From Protopterus annectens (lineage: Eukaryota > Chordata > Ceratodontiformes > Protopteridae), in assembly GCF_019279795.1 (NCBI RefSeq), contig NC_056733.1:1422362052-1422426051 (forward strand): DNA of 64,000 nucleotides, in the 5' to 3' direction. The position numbers and the translations under genes were made by a program. The notes under the pieces were generated by a model that made no database searches, was not told where the DNA came from, and was given only the letters and a program-made list of their open reading frames with translations. This document shows, piece by piece, positions 53,908 to 64,000 of this stretch; position 1 is the stretch's first letter; every line of letters starts with the position of its first letter.

Positions 53908-54620
53908 ACTATTCACTCCACAAGAGCTCTTATGAATGGTGTTTGCCACGCATTTTGTACCACAACTTTATGTCGGTTCCCTGTATATTTTAAATCAGAG
54001 TTCAGATGCTTTTATTTAAAATGGATACATGCAGTCACCACTTAAACCCAGACGGTCACAGAAATCAATTAAACAGATTTTAAAACAAGTAGAGATAACA
54101 GCTTCATTCTGGCTTCAGAGATGTCAAGCACTTTTTGCTACACAAGGCTGAACTATACAAAGAAAGAAAGCAGGTTTTAGGCATTCCCAATAATTTTCCT
54201 AAATTACCACTACAATCATAAACTGAAAAAAAAAATGACTGATATTTTCTGCAGCACCAAAGTCCCATACAGTAGCAATTAGTAGTTAGTTTCTACTTTG
54301 ACATGCATGCAGAGGCAGGTGGCTACAATTACCTAATTTTGTTCTTGTCAAAGCTTTCTCCCTCCCCCATTGCATTGATTTTGTGTTATTAGAAAGTTAC
54401 TGTACATTGCCCATTACTTCTCCTTCATGCTGTCCAGTTCAAGTCACTTAGAATGGCTGTACTCAAAATAACATCTTAAGTTTAAGAATCTCTAAACCAG
54501 TGCCATTGCTTGTTGTGTGTGCCTCACTGTGTGTCATTTTTAGAATTTACTCTGTGTGATAAGATATGCCAGAACTTGAACTTAAAAAGCAAGTACGGCT
54601 ACCAGTGTTTTGTAGAAAGT
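53908..54620. other. Spacer, no gene seen
   Basis: AT-rich, no recognisable feature. Confidence 0.4.
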
Positions 54621-54742
54621 AATCTTTCGGCTTTTACCAGTTAGGGGTCACCACAGCGGATCACTGGTCTGCAGATTGATTGGCAGTGGTGATTTTACAG
54701 TGTTCAGTTGCCAACCCAGTGCCCAACCTTCACACACATATA

Positions 54743-54806
<64 letters not shown>

Positions 54807-54945
54807 CCTGCATGTCTTTAAAATTCACTCGACCGCATGGAGGATATGTAGATTCTACACAGAAGGAGCACCAGATGAGAAACAAACTGGAGGACCTCTT
54901 GCTGTGAGGCAACAATGCTAACAACTGCACCACCACTGCCACTCC
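54621..54945 (-). mobile_element. RTE-tailed SINE with internal CA microsatellite
   Basis: Minus-strand copy: tail complement ATCTTTCGGCTTTTACCAGT at 54622, body with GCATGTC and GTAGATTCTACACAGAAGG, head ending near GCTGTGAGGCAACAATGC. A CA repeat of about 58 bases (54744-54803) grew inside the body. No target duplication found. Confidence 0.75.
54744..54803. repeat. CA microsatellite
   Basis: Uninterrupted AC dinucleotide run of about 58 bases inside the SINE at 54621-54945. Confidence 0.95.
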
Positions 54946-56599
54946 AAGGTTATGTACACAATTAAGGAAATGTCTTTTTAGCATACCTGATTACCTTTTT
55001 TTTTTAAATTAATATTAAGTCTGTCATTTCAGAATTCTTCTTAAAGGTTTGCTATCTAAAACGTGCAATGTGTGGAGCTGGGGGGACTGCATTAAAAGGG
55101 TCAGGCTACATTCTGAAAGCTAGTATGCTATGTGATGCATAGTTCTAAACATCCAGGATACACCCTTGCTCTGCACAGTGTCAGCAATTTTCTTTTAGGT
55201 GGACACACTCCAGTTTGTGCTGACATATTTTAAACATTATGCAATAAGCTCTTCCTTTTTCTGCTACAAAACAATGATTTTCTTTCAATTTCATTTCATT
55301 TTTTGTTTTTGGGTGAAGCTACAAATTAGCTTCATGGATCCCTCATTCACTCAAACTGTTGGTCAATTGTGATAACAGGTATTATGCTATTTCAACCTCA
55401 GCTGACCTATAAAACTACACAGCAACTCAAATGAATCTCCAAAGAATCAATAGATTTATGGCCCCAATGGGAAGGCAAGGAGCACCTTGTTTTGTGCCCT
55501 TTCGCTGAGCCAAAACTGCTAAAATGTGCTTGCCAAAAGTGAATAGAACAGCCAGGGAGACAAATTCTTTAACCGTCATAAATCTCTTCCAAACCCAATT
55601 TATTACCAAGGAAGGAAGCTGAATAGATAAGAAATGAAACACCAAGAAATAAAAACCTAGTTCATGTTTTATTTATACCTGGGAGTGTACATATAATTTT
55701 GTAAGGAGGAAATACACTTCAGGTAAAGAAAATGCCTTCAGAGTGCTGCTGTTCTTTAATACAATGACTGCTGAAGTGCAAGGAGTATAAACCTGTTACT
55801 GCTGCTCTACAAGGTTGTCAAAGATCTAGGAAAACTGTCACACAGTGCCACACAGCTCCTGGTGGCTTACCACGGGAAATCTCAGGCCACTCAATTAATC
55901 AAGACACACATTTTGATGTAAAGAGATGGTTAAAAATACAAACTTGTGCAGTAATCTTTTACACACACACCCACACTATTGTAGTTGGTTTGTGACATTG
56001 AGCTGACATACATTTTACATTTTTTTTAATTACGGTTAATGATTTGTGATACTCCCATCAGAAGGTTTAGGTCTTTTAACTACTGTTACTGACATTTTAA
56101 TATTGTGTTATTGGTGAAAAATTCCTTATCTAGTACCAGGCTATACTGACCATTTTATTTTAAATACTAACCCATTTCTAAACATGTAGTAAGCTCTAGT
56201 GGTTGGAAACCCCAGGCTGCGCTTGAATATGGTCAGTTGGAATCAGCACTCTTCCCTGGTCAACAAACATATAAAATAAAATAAAACAAAAACCTAACAC
56301 ACTTACCAGAAAGTTTTCCAAAATGCTGTGGTAAAGAATCACAGTATGACTTAAATCTGCATGGAATTTTATGTAAAACTTCAAGCCTTTAAAACATTAT
56401 ACCAAGTAGAAAACCCACCACCTACACTTATGAATCACAGCTGGCTCCTACAGAGACCTCACAAATAGCAATGGCCATTCACAGAGTGTACTATGAATGG
56501 GGGGAATGGAAGTAGACTGCCAGGCCTTTCTTTGTATCACAGAAATATACACTCACACCTACAGATGACACAGAAGTCTTCAACTGACCTACCACTTGC
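54946..56599. other. 1.6 kb without recognisable genes
   Basis: AT-rich, short chance open frames only, no repeat that I can name. Confidence 0.45.
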
Positions 56600-56745
56600 A
56601 TTTGGAATGTGGGAAGAAACTGGAGCACCCACAGACAACCCATACAAGCAAGTGGAGGACATGCAGACTCTGCAGAGAAGGCACATTAGTCAAAAATTGA
56701 AAAGGATGCTGTGAGGTGATATCTACTGGCAGCGCAGTGGCAAGG
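56600..56745 (-). mobile_element. SINE fragment, RTE-tailed family
   Basis: Contains TGTGGGAAGAAACTGGAGCA, GAGGACATGCAGACTCTGCA and the head remnant GATGCTGTGAGGTGATA, which match the same blocks at 52018-52095 and 54835-54915. The tail is missing. Confidence 0.55.
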
Positions 56746-57441
56746 CGGGTAGTTATGTAGTAAAACATAACATGGTGTATACGAGCACTTCCAGTGCACA
56801 GGAAGGAGGTCAACAGACATAATGTGTCAAGAAAGGAATACCTTTTAATTAATATTAAGCACCCAAAATGGTCCCTACTCACTTTTGCACTTATGATACA
56901 TGCCACCACAATTTAAGAAAAAAAACAAAGATACATATTTCCTTTCAACTTTATACATTCACCGTCTGAAAAATATTAAGATAAAACCGTCTGCATATTT
57001 TGAAGCTGTTAGGGTATTCATTTGAAGCTATTATGCCTTTACTTAAACAAAATGTGTTTTTGTCATCAAAAATTATTGAAACATCTAACCTTGTCAGATT
57101 TTGTTAAATTTGTATTCGCTCCCTCATCCATCTTACTTGTGTAGGTATCTTTTATTTTTCATATCGGATAGTTTAATCTGTCACATGTACAGACAAATGT
57201 GTTGTGCTGCAAAGATGCACTTCTCAGCTTGGATAAAGTGAATTTTAATATAGTTAGCATTTTATGCGGCCAGTGGCACAACACGCACAACATAAGGCCT
57301 GTCAGTGCATTCTTTTTGGCAAGCACTGCATTGCCAATCACATTATTTTAAAGTCAGGACTAAACAGTTAACACTGTTGTCTCACACAGCTTGGTTTTCC
57401 AGTTTGGTTCCTGGCCAATATGCCTTGTGCATGCAGCCTGC

Positions 57442-57483
<42 letters not shown>
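57442..57483. repeat. TA microsatellite
   Basis: TA dinucleotide run of about 40 bases with one TG interruption. Confidence 0.95.
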
Positions 57484-58184
57484 GTTTTAGTTATTTGTGT
57501 TTGCTAAACAGGTAGGTGAAATGGCGCAGCCCAACTTTCACATACAGAAAACAAAACATAATAAAATAACAACTGCTGTAACATTCAGACGTATAAGGCC
57601 ATTATAAGACAAATGATTAAGTCAAAGTTTTAAAGTGACAATGAACACCACACACAAGAGTATCAAGCAAATACACTACACATCAAACTTTAACGTGGAA
57701 TACAAAACAAATAAATAGGTCCCCTTTTTAAATGGCAACAAAAACTTATTTAAGATTCTGTATCAGACATTTGCTGAATATCTACAGATATATAAAGCAT
57801 AGCAGTTAGTAATATAACACAGCATTCATACACGCATAAAACATTCAGAATAAAGAGAGAATACAGTGTAAATTGCTGTATATCCTCTGTATCCATATGT
57901 TTTTTCACGGAGTGTACTGGTTGCTTTCTAAATTTCAGGTAAGTGTGCGTTGTGATGGAGAGATACTCCCAAAAAGATCAAGAAACGCTACCACTTAAAT
58001 TATCCAGTCACATTAAAGCAGTATTTTATAGATCCCTGAAAAAATAATGTTCATGGCCTTTTTAGGCAGAACTGTAGTTAGGTTATCTAGCACCACATCC
58101 TGTGCAGTTTCCCCAATCCGGCACCCCCAACTCTAAGTTAAGGAAGAAGAAAGATTCAACTCAGAGTTGATCTTCCTCAAATAA

Positions 58185-58189
<5 letters not shown>

Positions 58190-58238
<49 letters not shown>
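58190..58238. repeat. TA microsatellite
   Basis: TA dinucleotide run of about 49 bases, framed by ATAA repeats on both sides. Confidence 0.95.
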
Positions 58239-58248
<10 letters not shown>

Positions 58249-60287
58249 CATAAAAAATGGAGTCCTCTCAAAGTTGAGGAGAAAAAAGCTCACAGCACCA
58301 GCAACAGCTTTCTACAAATGTAACCAGCAACTTGATACAGTTAAAGTACCACTAAAATACCACACACAAAGCACTTCCACTTCAGCCATGGCCACAAATA
58401 CATCATCAGTATTCTTTTCCGATTGTCGGTACTGCTTTACTGTACCATCTGCATCTGCCAATCGCACCTCAACACCTTCTGCCCAGGGCACCCACCCCAA
58501 TTACCCTGCCCTAACTCTGGATATGCTTTTTAGGTACTTGTTATGAATAGCCAAATCCAAGGTAAGGACAGGTTACACTTATCCAAAACTAGATTATTTA
58601 TGGTTAGAACCATTCAATGCTCTCTGTATTCACTGCTCCTATAAGTATGCACAAGTTAAGTGCAACACACTGATCAGAAAATACATAGCTAGCCAGATCT
58701 CCACTAAAACAGGACCACATGAGTTTATCAAATGAACTGCCGGTCTCCACATTCATACAGGCTGGCTACACTGCATATTTTAAATGATCTTTTAAATGTA
58801 GTGTGTACCTAACACTGTGCTGCACCTGTCAAACCACACTTAAAATGTGGTGCAAGTTACATGAAAATGGTCTCTTACAGCTACTGTAAACTGCAGTCTG
58901 ATGCTTTACAATGAAATATATGGCTATAAACCAAGCTTCTTAGCTTCAATAAAATTAAAACCACAAACAAGTGTGTCAACATACACCTCTCCAAAATGCA
59001 TAAAATGTAGGATACTATCATCAGTTTTAGAAGGCTACCTATAAAACTCACTTGGAAGCCCACCTGTTCAAAATATTTGAAGGAAAAGGCCACCATTTAA
59101 TGTAGTTAAACTTCTCAGAGTTCTTATTCTCCTTTTAAAATCGCCTATGTGTTTAATGCTTAAACCCCTTCAGTTGCCTTCATTTTCTATTTCCCCTGGA
59201 TTCCTGCCATCCCAGCCCACCAGTACATTAACATTCTGCATTGGTACTATCAGCAAGACCATTGTTATGCATCCTAACAAGCTGCATTACCAGGGGGAAA
59301 TATTACATCAAGAGCTCATGTACGATTGGTGGTAAAGGCTGTTTAGTTATCTTCTTTTTGTGGCTGAAAAAAAGAACAACCACCGGACTGGTTTGTTCCG
59401 TGGTGAATCCAAAAATGGTACTTCTTTCTGGGGAAGCTAAGCACTACATGTCATTACAAAATAACAAAGTACAGTCAAAACACAGTGAAAAGCATTTTCA
59501 TACACTTGCCATACTCAAAAAAGTAAAATTAAATGCAATTTCTCTACAAAAAAGATGTAGTTTTTAAACAGCTTTTAACAACTTTTAAACTGTCAGGAAC
59601 AAACATATGCTCCAATTTAAAAGTGAACATAAGTCATGTGGCAGCAACAAAAAAAAAATGTTTCTTAGCAGGAAAGTAACTACATACCCTAAAAATGTAA
59701 ATGTGGAAGATTTTCTCCCAAAGGAAACCAATTTGCCCAGCAATTGAACAACGTTAGCAGACCATCAATCCTCAAAGCCTGCAGAGGAGTGCTCTCTTTG
59801 GCAACAGGAAAGCAATGAAAGTCTTTTGGTCATCTCACACTAAATGGTTTGGGTGAGTGGAAGGTGATCTGAAGTTTCGGAAGCAGTCCAGCTGTTAAAT
59901 CCTTAGCAGCATATATGTCACATAGCTTAGATTATTGCAGCAGTGATTGATATGATTACCTACTTATGCTCTACATTGTTGTGGTACAGTTTAGTAACAA
60001 AAATGTGGTGCCGGGCATGTTGCTGCATGATCTAGAGGCAGTAGTGTAGTAAACAGTGTAGACTGAATGCAACAGACACTGGCATTGTGGAAGAATGGAA
60101 ATGCACCAACATATCAGATCCCCAGTCATTTAAATGTGAGGAAATGACAGCTGACCGCTACTTTCACCCACAAACGACGCTCCCATAACCTTCTCTCCAA
60201 CTGCCATGCTTTGACTGGGTAAATTTTACTGTCTGACAGTGATCCAATGAAACACTGCCCACAGCAATATACTCTGCTTTTATTTAA

Positions 60288-60353
60288 CACAGACAGACAC
60301 ACAGACAGACACACAGACAGACACACAGACAGACACACAGACAGACAGACACA
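60288..60353. repeat. 12-base satellite (ACACAGACAGAC type)
   Basis: About five units of ACACAGACAGAC. The antisense open frame with repeated SVCL residues is a by-product of this repeat. Confidence 0.9.
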
Positions 60354-60413
60354 AGGTCATTCATCTGTGATCAACTAACAGTCAGTTGCATTCAAGCACT
60401 TACCTCCATAGAC

Positions 60414-62950
60414 CAGGCATGGGCAAACTACGGCCCGGGGGCCACATGCGGCCCGTTAAACGTTTTGATTCGACCCGCCAAACTTGAAAAAATTTAATAA
60501 ATTAACCTTGTTAATGTTTTATTTCCCCTGCAATTCTGATGTTTCCTCACTAGATGGCGCATTCTAGATATATTGGCTTTGTTGAGGTGAAGCGTAGGCC
60601 TATTACTCCACGTTTGCACTTTACCCTTTGACCCACCGCCCCTCTATGAAGATGAGCGGACACAAGAAAAGGAAAGTGGACAGAGAATGTCGAGTGTTCA
60701 ATAAGGAGTGGACAACTAAATATTTTTTCACTGAACACCTGTTCTGCTGTTTGCCCGATATGCCAAGAAACTGTGGCGGTTTTTAAAAGAGTATAATATT
60801 AGCCGTCACTTTGCCACAAAGCAGGCTAATTATGCTAGCAAGCTCTCAACAAAAGAATGGGAAGCTGCTGCTGAGAAGGTGGCAGCTAATTTGAAGGCTC
60901 AGCAAAGTTTTTTTCACCGTCAAACTGCCATTCAAGAGTCAAGTACCAAGGCCAGTTTTATGCTTTCATTCAAAATAGCAAAGGCCAGCAAACCACTGTC
61001 TGAGGGCGAGTTTTTAAAAGTATGTATGGTAGAGACAGCAGGAATTTTGTGCCTGGAGACCAAAGACAAATTTGAGAAAATCAGTTTATCACGGCGGACA
61101 GTGACTCGCCGTGTGGAACTAATAGATGAAGATATCACCAGCAACAAAAAGGCGAAGTCATTCACTTTTTATTCTTTAGCACTGGATGAAAGCAACGATG
61201 TCAAAGACACTGCTCAGCTCCTCATTTTTATCCGAGGAATCAACGAAACTTTTGAAATAACGGAGGAGTTTTTGACAATGGAGTCTCTGAAAGGACAAAC
61301 ACGGGGAGAGGACTTGTTTGAACGGGTGTCTGCTGCCATCGAAAACATGAAGCTTTCCTGGAGTAAGCTTGTTAACGTCACCACAGATGGATCTCCGAAT
61401 TTAACGGGAAAAAATGTTGGCCTGCTGAGGAGAATCCAGAAAGATGAAAACCCTGACCAGGATGTCATTTTCCTCCACTGCATCTTCCACCAGGAATCTC
61501 TATGTAAATCGGTGTTACAGCTGAATCATGTTGTGAATCCTGTGGTGAAACTCGTCAACTTCATACGCGCACGGGGACTTCAGCACCGTCAGTTCATTGC
61601 ATTCCTGGAGGAAACTGATGCGGATCACCAGGACCTGCTTTATCACTCCCATGTCCGCTGGTTGAGTTTGGGCAAAGTGTTTCAACGAGTGTGGGAGCTC
61701 AAAGAGGAGATTGGCCTGGTTTTGGAGCGGCAGGGGAAGACTGATGAATTTCCTGAGCTGAGCAACAAGAGCTGGATGTGTGACTTTGCGTTTGCTACGG
61801 ACGTATTTTCACACTTGAATGAGCTCAACGTGAAACTGCAGGGGAAGGAGCAGTTTGTGCATGACATGTACACAAACGTGAAAGCCTTCAAATCCAAGCT
61901 GGCTTTATTCTCCAGGCAGATTTTGAACAAGTCATTCACTCATTTTCCTAGACTAGCCACGCTGAAAGAGGCCGGAGCAAAAGTAAAGAAATACAGTGAG
62001 TCACTGGATGCACTGCACGGAGAATTCTGCCGTCGGTTTTTGGATTTCGACAAAATTGACAAGTCACTTCAATTGGTGGCCTTTCCTCTATCACAAGACC
62101 CCGAAACAGCTCCAGAGGAGCTTCAGCTCAAACTGATTGACCTTCAGTCCGACCCTGCCTTAAAAGAGAAGTTCAGCTCTCTGAAACTAAATGACTTCTA
62201 TGCTTCACTCAATGATGCCGCGTTTCCAAATCTAAGGCGAAAAGCGCAGATGATGTTGGCTTTGTTCGGCTCTACCTTCGTGTGAACAGACCTTCAGCGT
62301 CATGAACATCAACAAAGCCAGCCACAGATCCAAGTTAACAGACCTACACCTCAGATCCATCCTGAGAATTGCCACAACAAAACTAACTCCAGACTTTGAT
62401 GCGCTGGCTAAAAAAGGAGACCAACAACACTGCTCCCATTAAAATGTGTGTGTCTCTGTGATATGCACGTTGTTAAAATAAACAGTGCGCGCAGATCAAA
62501 TATAACGCTTCACAGACTGACTTGCTGCAACTGTTTCGTCCTTGCACTGGTCGTTGTTGACTTTTGGCACCGGGGAAACAAATTGAATAAAAGGAACAGG
62601 ACAAGTACATCTGCATCTCCTACCGTTTTTGAAAAAAAAGACAGTCAGGAGGAGAGTGATGGTGATATCCTGAAGGATAACAGAACTTTCAGTGCTTTAA
62701 AATAAAATGGTCATTTATTTGATTTTCAGTGTTTAAAGACTCATTTCGAAGTCAGAGATTTTATTGTAATGCTTTTCTTCATTTTCATTGGAAATTAAAG
62801 CACATGTTTTCTCCATATCCCAAGATGTGTATTTTTCCCCCAATGAGGTGATGTTTTCAAAGCATGCCATCAATCTGCTCCTGTTCCGGCCCCTTTGTCA
62901 AATGTTAGAACTCAATGTGGCCCACAAATCAAAAAGTTTGCCCACCCCTG
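60414..62950 (+). mobile_element. hAT DNA transposon (GTF2IRD2-like / Charlie type)
   Basis: 2,537 bp. The 5' end is CAGGCATGGGCAAACTACGG; the 3' end, read inverted, is CAGGGGTGGGCAAACTTTTT. Terminal inverted repeats of about 16 bp have two mismatches, with further similarity (GGGGCCACAT against GGGCCACAT) inside. The 8-bp target duplication CCATAGAC is perfect, at 60406-60413 and 62951-62958. Eight-base duplications are typical of hAT elements. One long transposase reading region fills the centre. Confidence 0.95.
60646..62442 (+). pseudogene. hAT transposase, almost complete, three frameshifts
   Basis: It begins near 60646 (MKMSGHKKRKVDRECRVF, basic start). Two one-base shifts, near 60745 and 60787, split the N-terminal BED-type zinc finger (CPICQETVAVF). 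The main frame runs 60879-62285 (468 codons). The first catalytic Asp is 103 (SLALDESND), the second is 170 (NVTTDGSPNLTG), and HVRWLSLGKVF follows. A shift at about 62281 cuts off the C-terminal dimerisation part, which continues out of frame to a stop at 62440-62442. Proteins of this family are often annotated as general transcription factor II-I repeat domain-containing protein 2-like, after a gene that captured such a transposase. This is a transposon copy, not that gene. Confidence 0.9.
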
Positions 62951-62958
62951 CCATAGAC

Positions 62959-64000
62959 TAACCACTGGATACATATCTGATGTAAAACTGACCAAGTGAA
63001 AGACATTCTGCCTACTGTAAAAAGTTCAACTTGTTTCAAACCCACTTCCCTCATTCCATGAGACCTTAACTTTCACAATAGACTGACTATTGCCAATATA
63101 ACTCTGGGTTCACTGTAAAAGGAACAGCAGAACTAGTGGTCAGGGAAAATTCTGGAGAATATTTCCCAGAATATAATCTTTACATCAGATAGCATAGGTG
63201 CATGGCAAACTAGAGATTCTATTTAAAACCAATATTTTTATAAGCGGACTACAAAGGAAATGAACAGGGACGTACATGAAGATTGTAGCACATTTGGACT
63301 TTAAGTGCTTTTGATTTCATACTAAAGAGATGCCTCATAGAAAAGAGGCACAAATAATAAATTGTACTGCAAAGAGAGAGGACAGGGAGAAAAATGTAAG
63401 GAAGTGCACTGCAACAGAATTACAAAGGAGATCAAAGAGTTTTCATGATGTCAAAAATGAGTTTCATAGCTACTGGTATTATAAGGGGTCCAGTTTGGGA
63501 TCCAGTAAGTTTCACCTTATATGTTTCTAGAGTAACAAGTAAAATAGCAAATTAAACTAGTATATTCAGATGGTACAAAAGCAGGTACAACAATGAGGAA
63601 TTGAGTAACTGGTCTAGGGAAATATTTAGAGAATTCTAATACGTAAACAGAAAAAGTGGCAGCTGAATTTCAATGGAAGTAAATTACAAGTGCATTTCGG
63701 TCAGAATAATGGTGGAATTACCATACGTATAGTGTTATGCTATGCTATAGGAACAGCAATTAGGATGGTGGTATGTATTCTTAGATGAGTTTCCAGGAAA
63801 TAAGGATGTATTTACATAATGTTCTGGTGAGATTGCACAGTTTTGAAGAGCTTTAAAAAATATCAGATTAAAAAAAGTGTTCAGATTAAAATGAAAATGG
63901 AAATCCATCCATCCTCAACCACTTTTCCCAGGAAAAAGGAAATGACATATGGAATAGGATATTAAACACTGACAAACTAGATACAGTGATGGTACTTTTG
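62959..64000. other. Terminal 1 kb without recognisable genes
   Basis: AT-rich. CCATCCATCCTCAACCACTT at 63905-63924 repeats the motif seen at 7923. An open frame at 63330-63530 shows no known domain. Confidence 0.45.

Larger units (their letters stand above)
56746..60287. other. 3.5 kb without recognisable genes
   Basis: AT-rich, with two TA microsatellites listed separately. Open frames of up to 108 codons lack recognisable domains and look like chance. Confidence 0.45.

Noticed and set aside
54676..54984. Open frames rich in Thr-His or Cys-Val repeats
   Set aside because: Produced by the CA microsatellite at 54744-54803 in all frames.
58274..58546. 90-codon plus-strand frame
   Set aside because: No known motif, an antisense frame of similar quality, AT-rich surroundings.
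60126..60338. Minus-strand frame with SVCL repeats
   Set aside because: Produced by the 12-base satellite at 60288-60353.
60288..60353. Regularly spaced short repeats (CRISPR-like at first sight)
   Set aside because: No spacers, vertebrate context, simple 12-base satellite.
60646..62442. Host GTF2IRD2-like gene
   Set aside because: The reading region is bounded by hAT inverted repeats and an 8-bp target duplication and has no introns, so it is a transposon copy.

Overview
This window is vertebrate nuclear DNA from a large, repeat-packed genome. I recognise no host exon, tRNA gene, rRNA gene or other cellular gene. Nearly everything that can be read is a retrotransposon or DNA transposon. 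The mix is tyrosine-recombinase (DIRS-type) retrotransposons, CR1-type and RTE-type LINEs, two tRNA-headed SINE families, a GTF2IRD2-like hAT transposon and a gag remnant of an LTR element. It fits a lungfish, amphibian, coelacanth or early-branching ray-finned fish better than a mammal or bird, which lack DIRS elements, but the sequence alone does not settle the species.

Layout. 1-2984: a SINE scrap and two minus-strand RTE LINE fragments. 5192-39196: the probable span of a very old, decayed DIRS element (G), opened by later insertions. Inside it, a CR1 LINE (CR1-1, about 11195-34245) sits in a roughly 216-bp tandem repeat. CR1-1 was split by DIRS element B (11564-32615). B was split by two DIRS elements lying head to tail, C (13966-18400) and D (18401-29472). 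D was in turn split by DIRS element E (19570-25026). This is a five-level nest (G, CR1-1, B, D, E). A near full-length CR1 copy (CR1-2) occupies about 34600-38997. 39360-42170: a decayed LTR-type element with gag and zinc-knuckle remnants. 42813-48427: a sixth DIRS element, F. 48911-53200: a decayed minus-strand CR1 (CR1-3) carrying two SINE insertions. 53201-60400: SINEs, microsatellites and otherwise featureless DNA. 60414-62950: a hAT transposon with a perfect 8-bp target duplication.

The DIRS elements B-F share one plan, all on the minus strand: right ITR with TATA box, gag (zinc cluster, coiled core, RG-rich tail), reverse transcriptase / RNase H / methyltransferase-like ORF, overlapping tyrosine recombinase ORF, an internal complementary region (ICR) that joins both element ends, and the left ITR. 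The most complete reading frames are the 665-codon RT-RH ORF of D and the recombinase ORF of E. Every element carries at least one break, so none looks able to move alone today.

Most worth a second look: (1) the C/D head-to-tail junction, which reads almost exactly like the circle junction stored in the ICRs; (2) nested perfect palindromes in the gag of D and F; (3) ICR variants that match the terminal variants of their own element; (4) an identical 2-base deletion in the recombinase of C and F, which suggests mobilisation in trans; and (5) two SINE-LINE partnerships readable inside one window.
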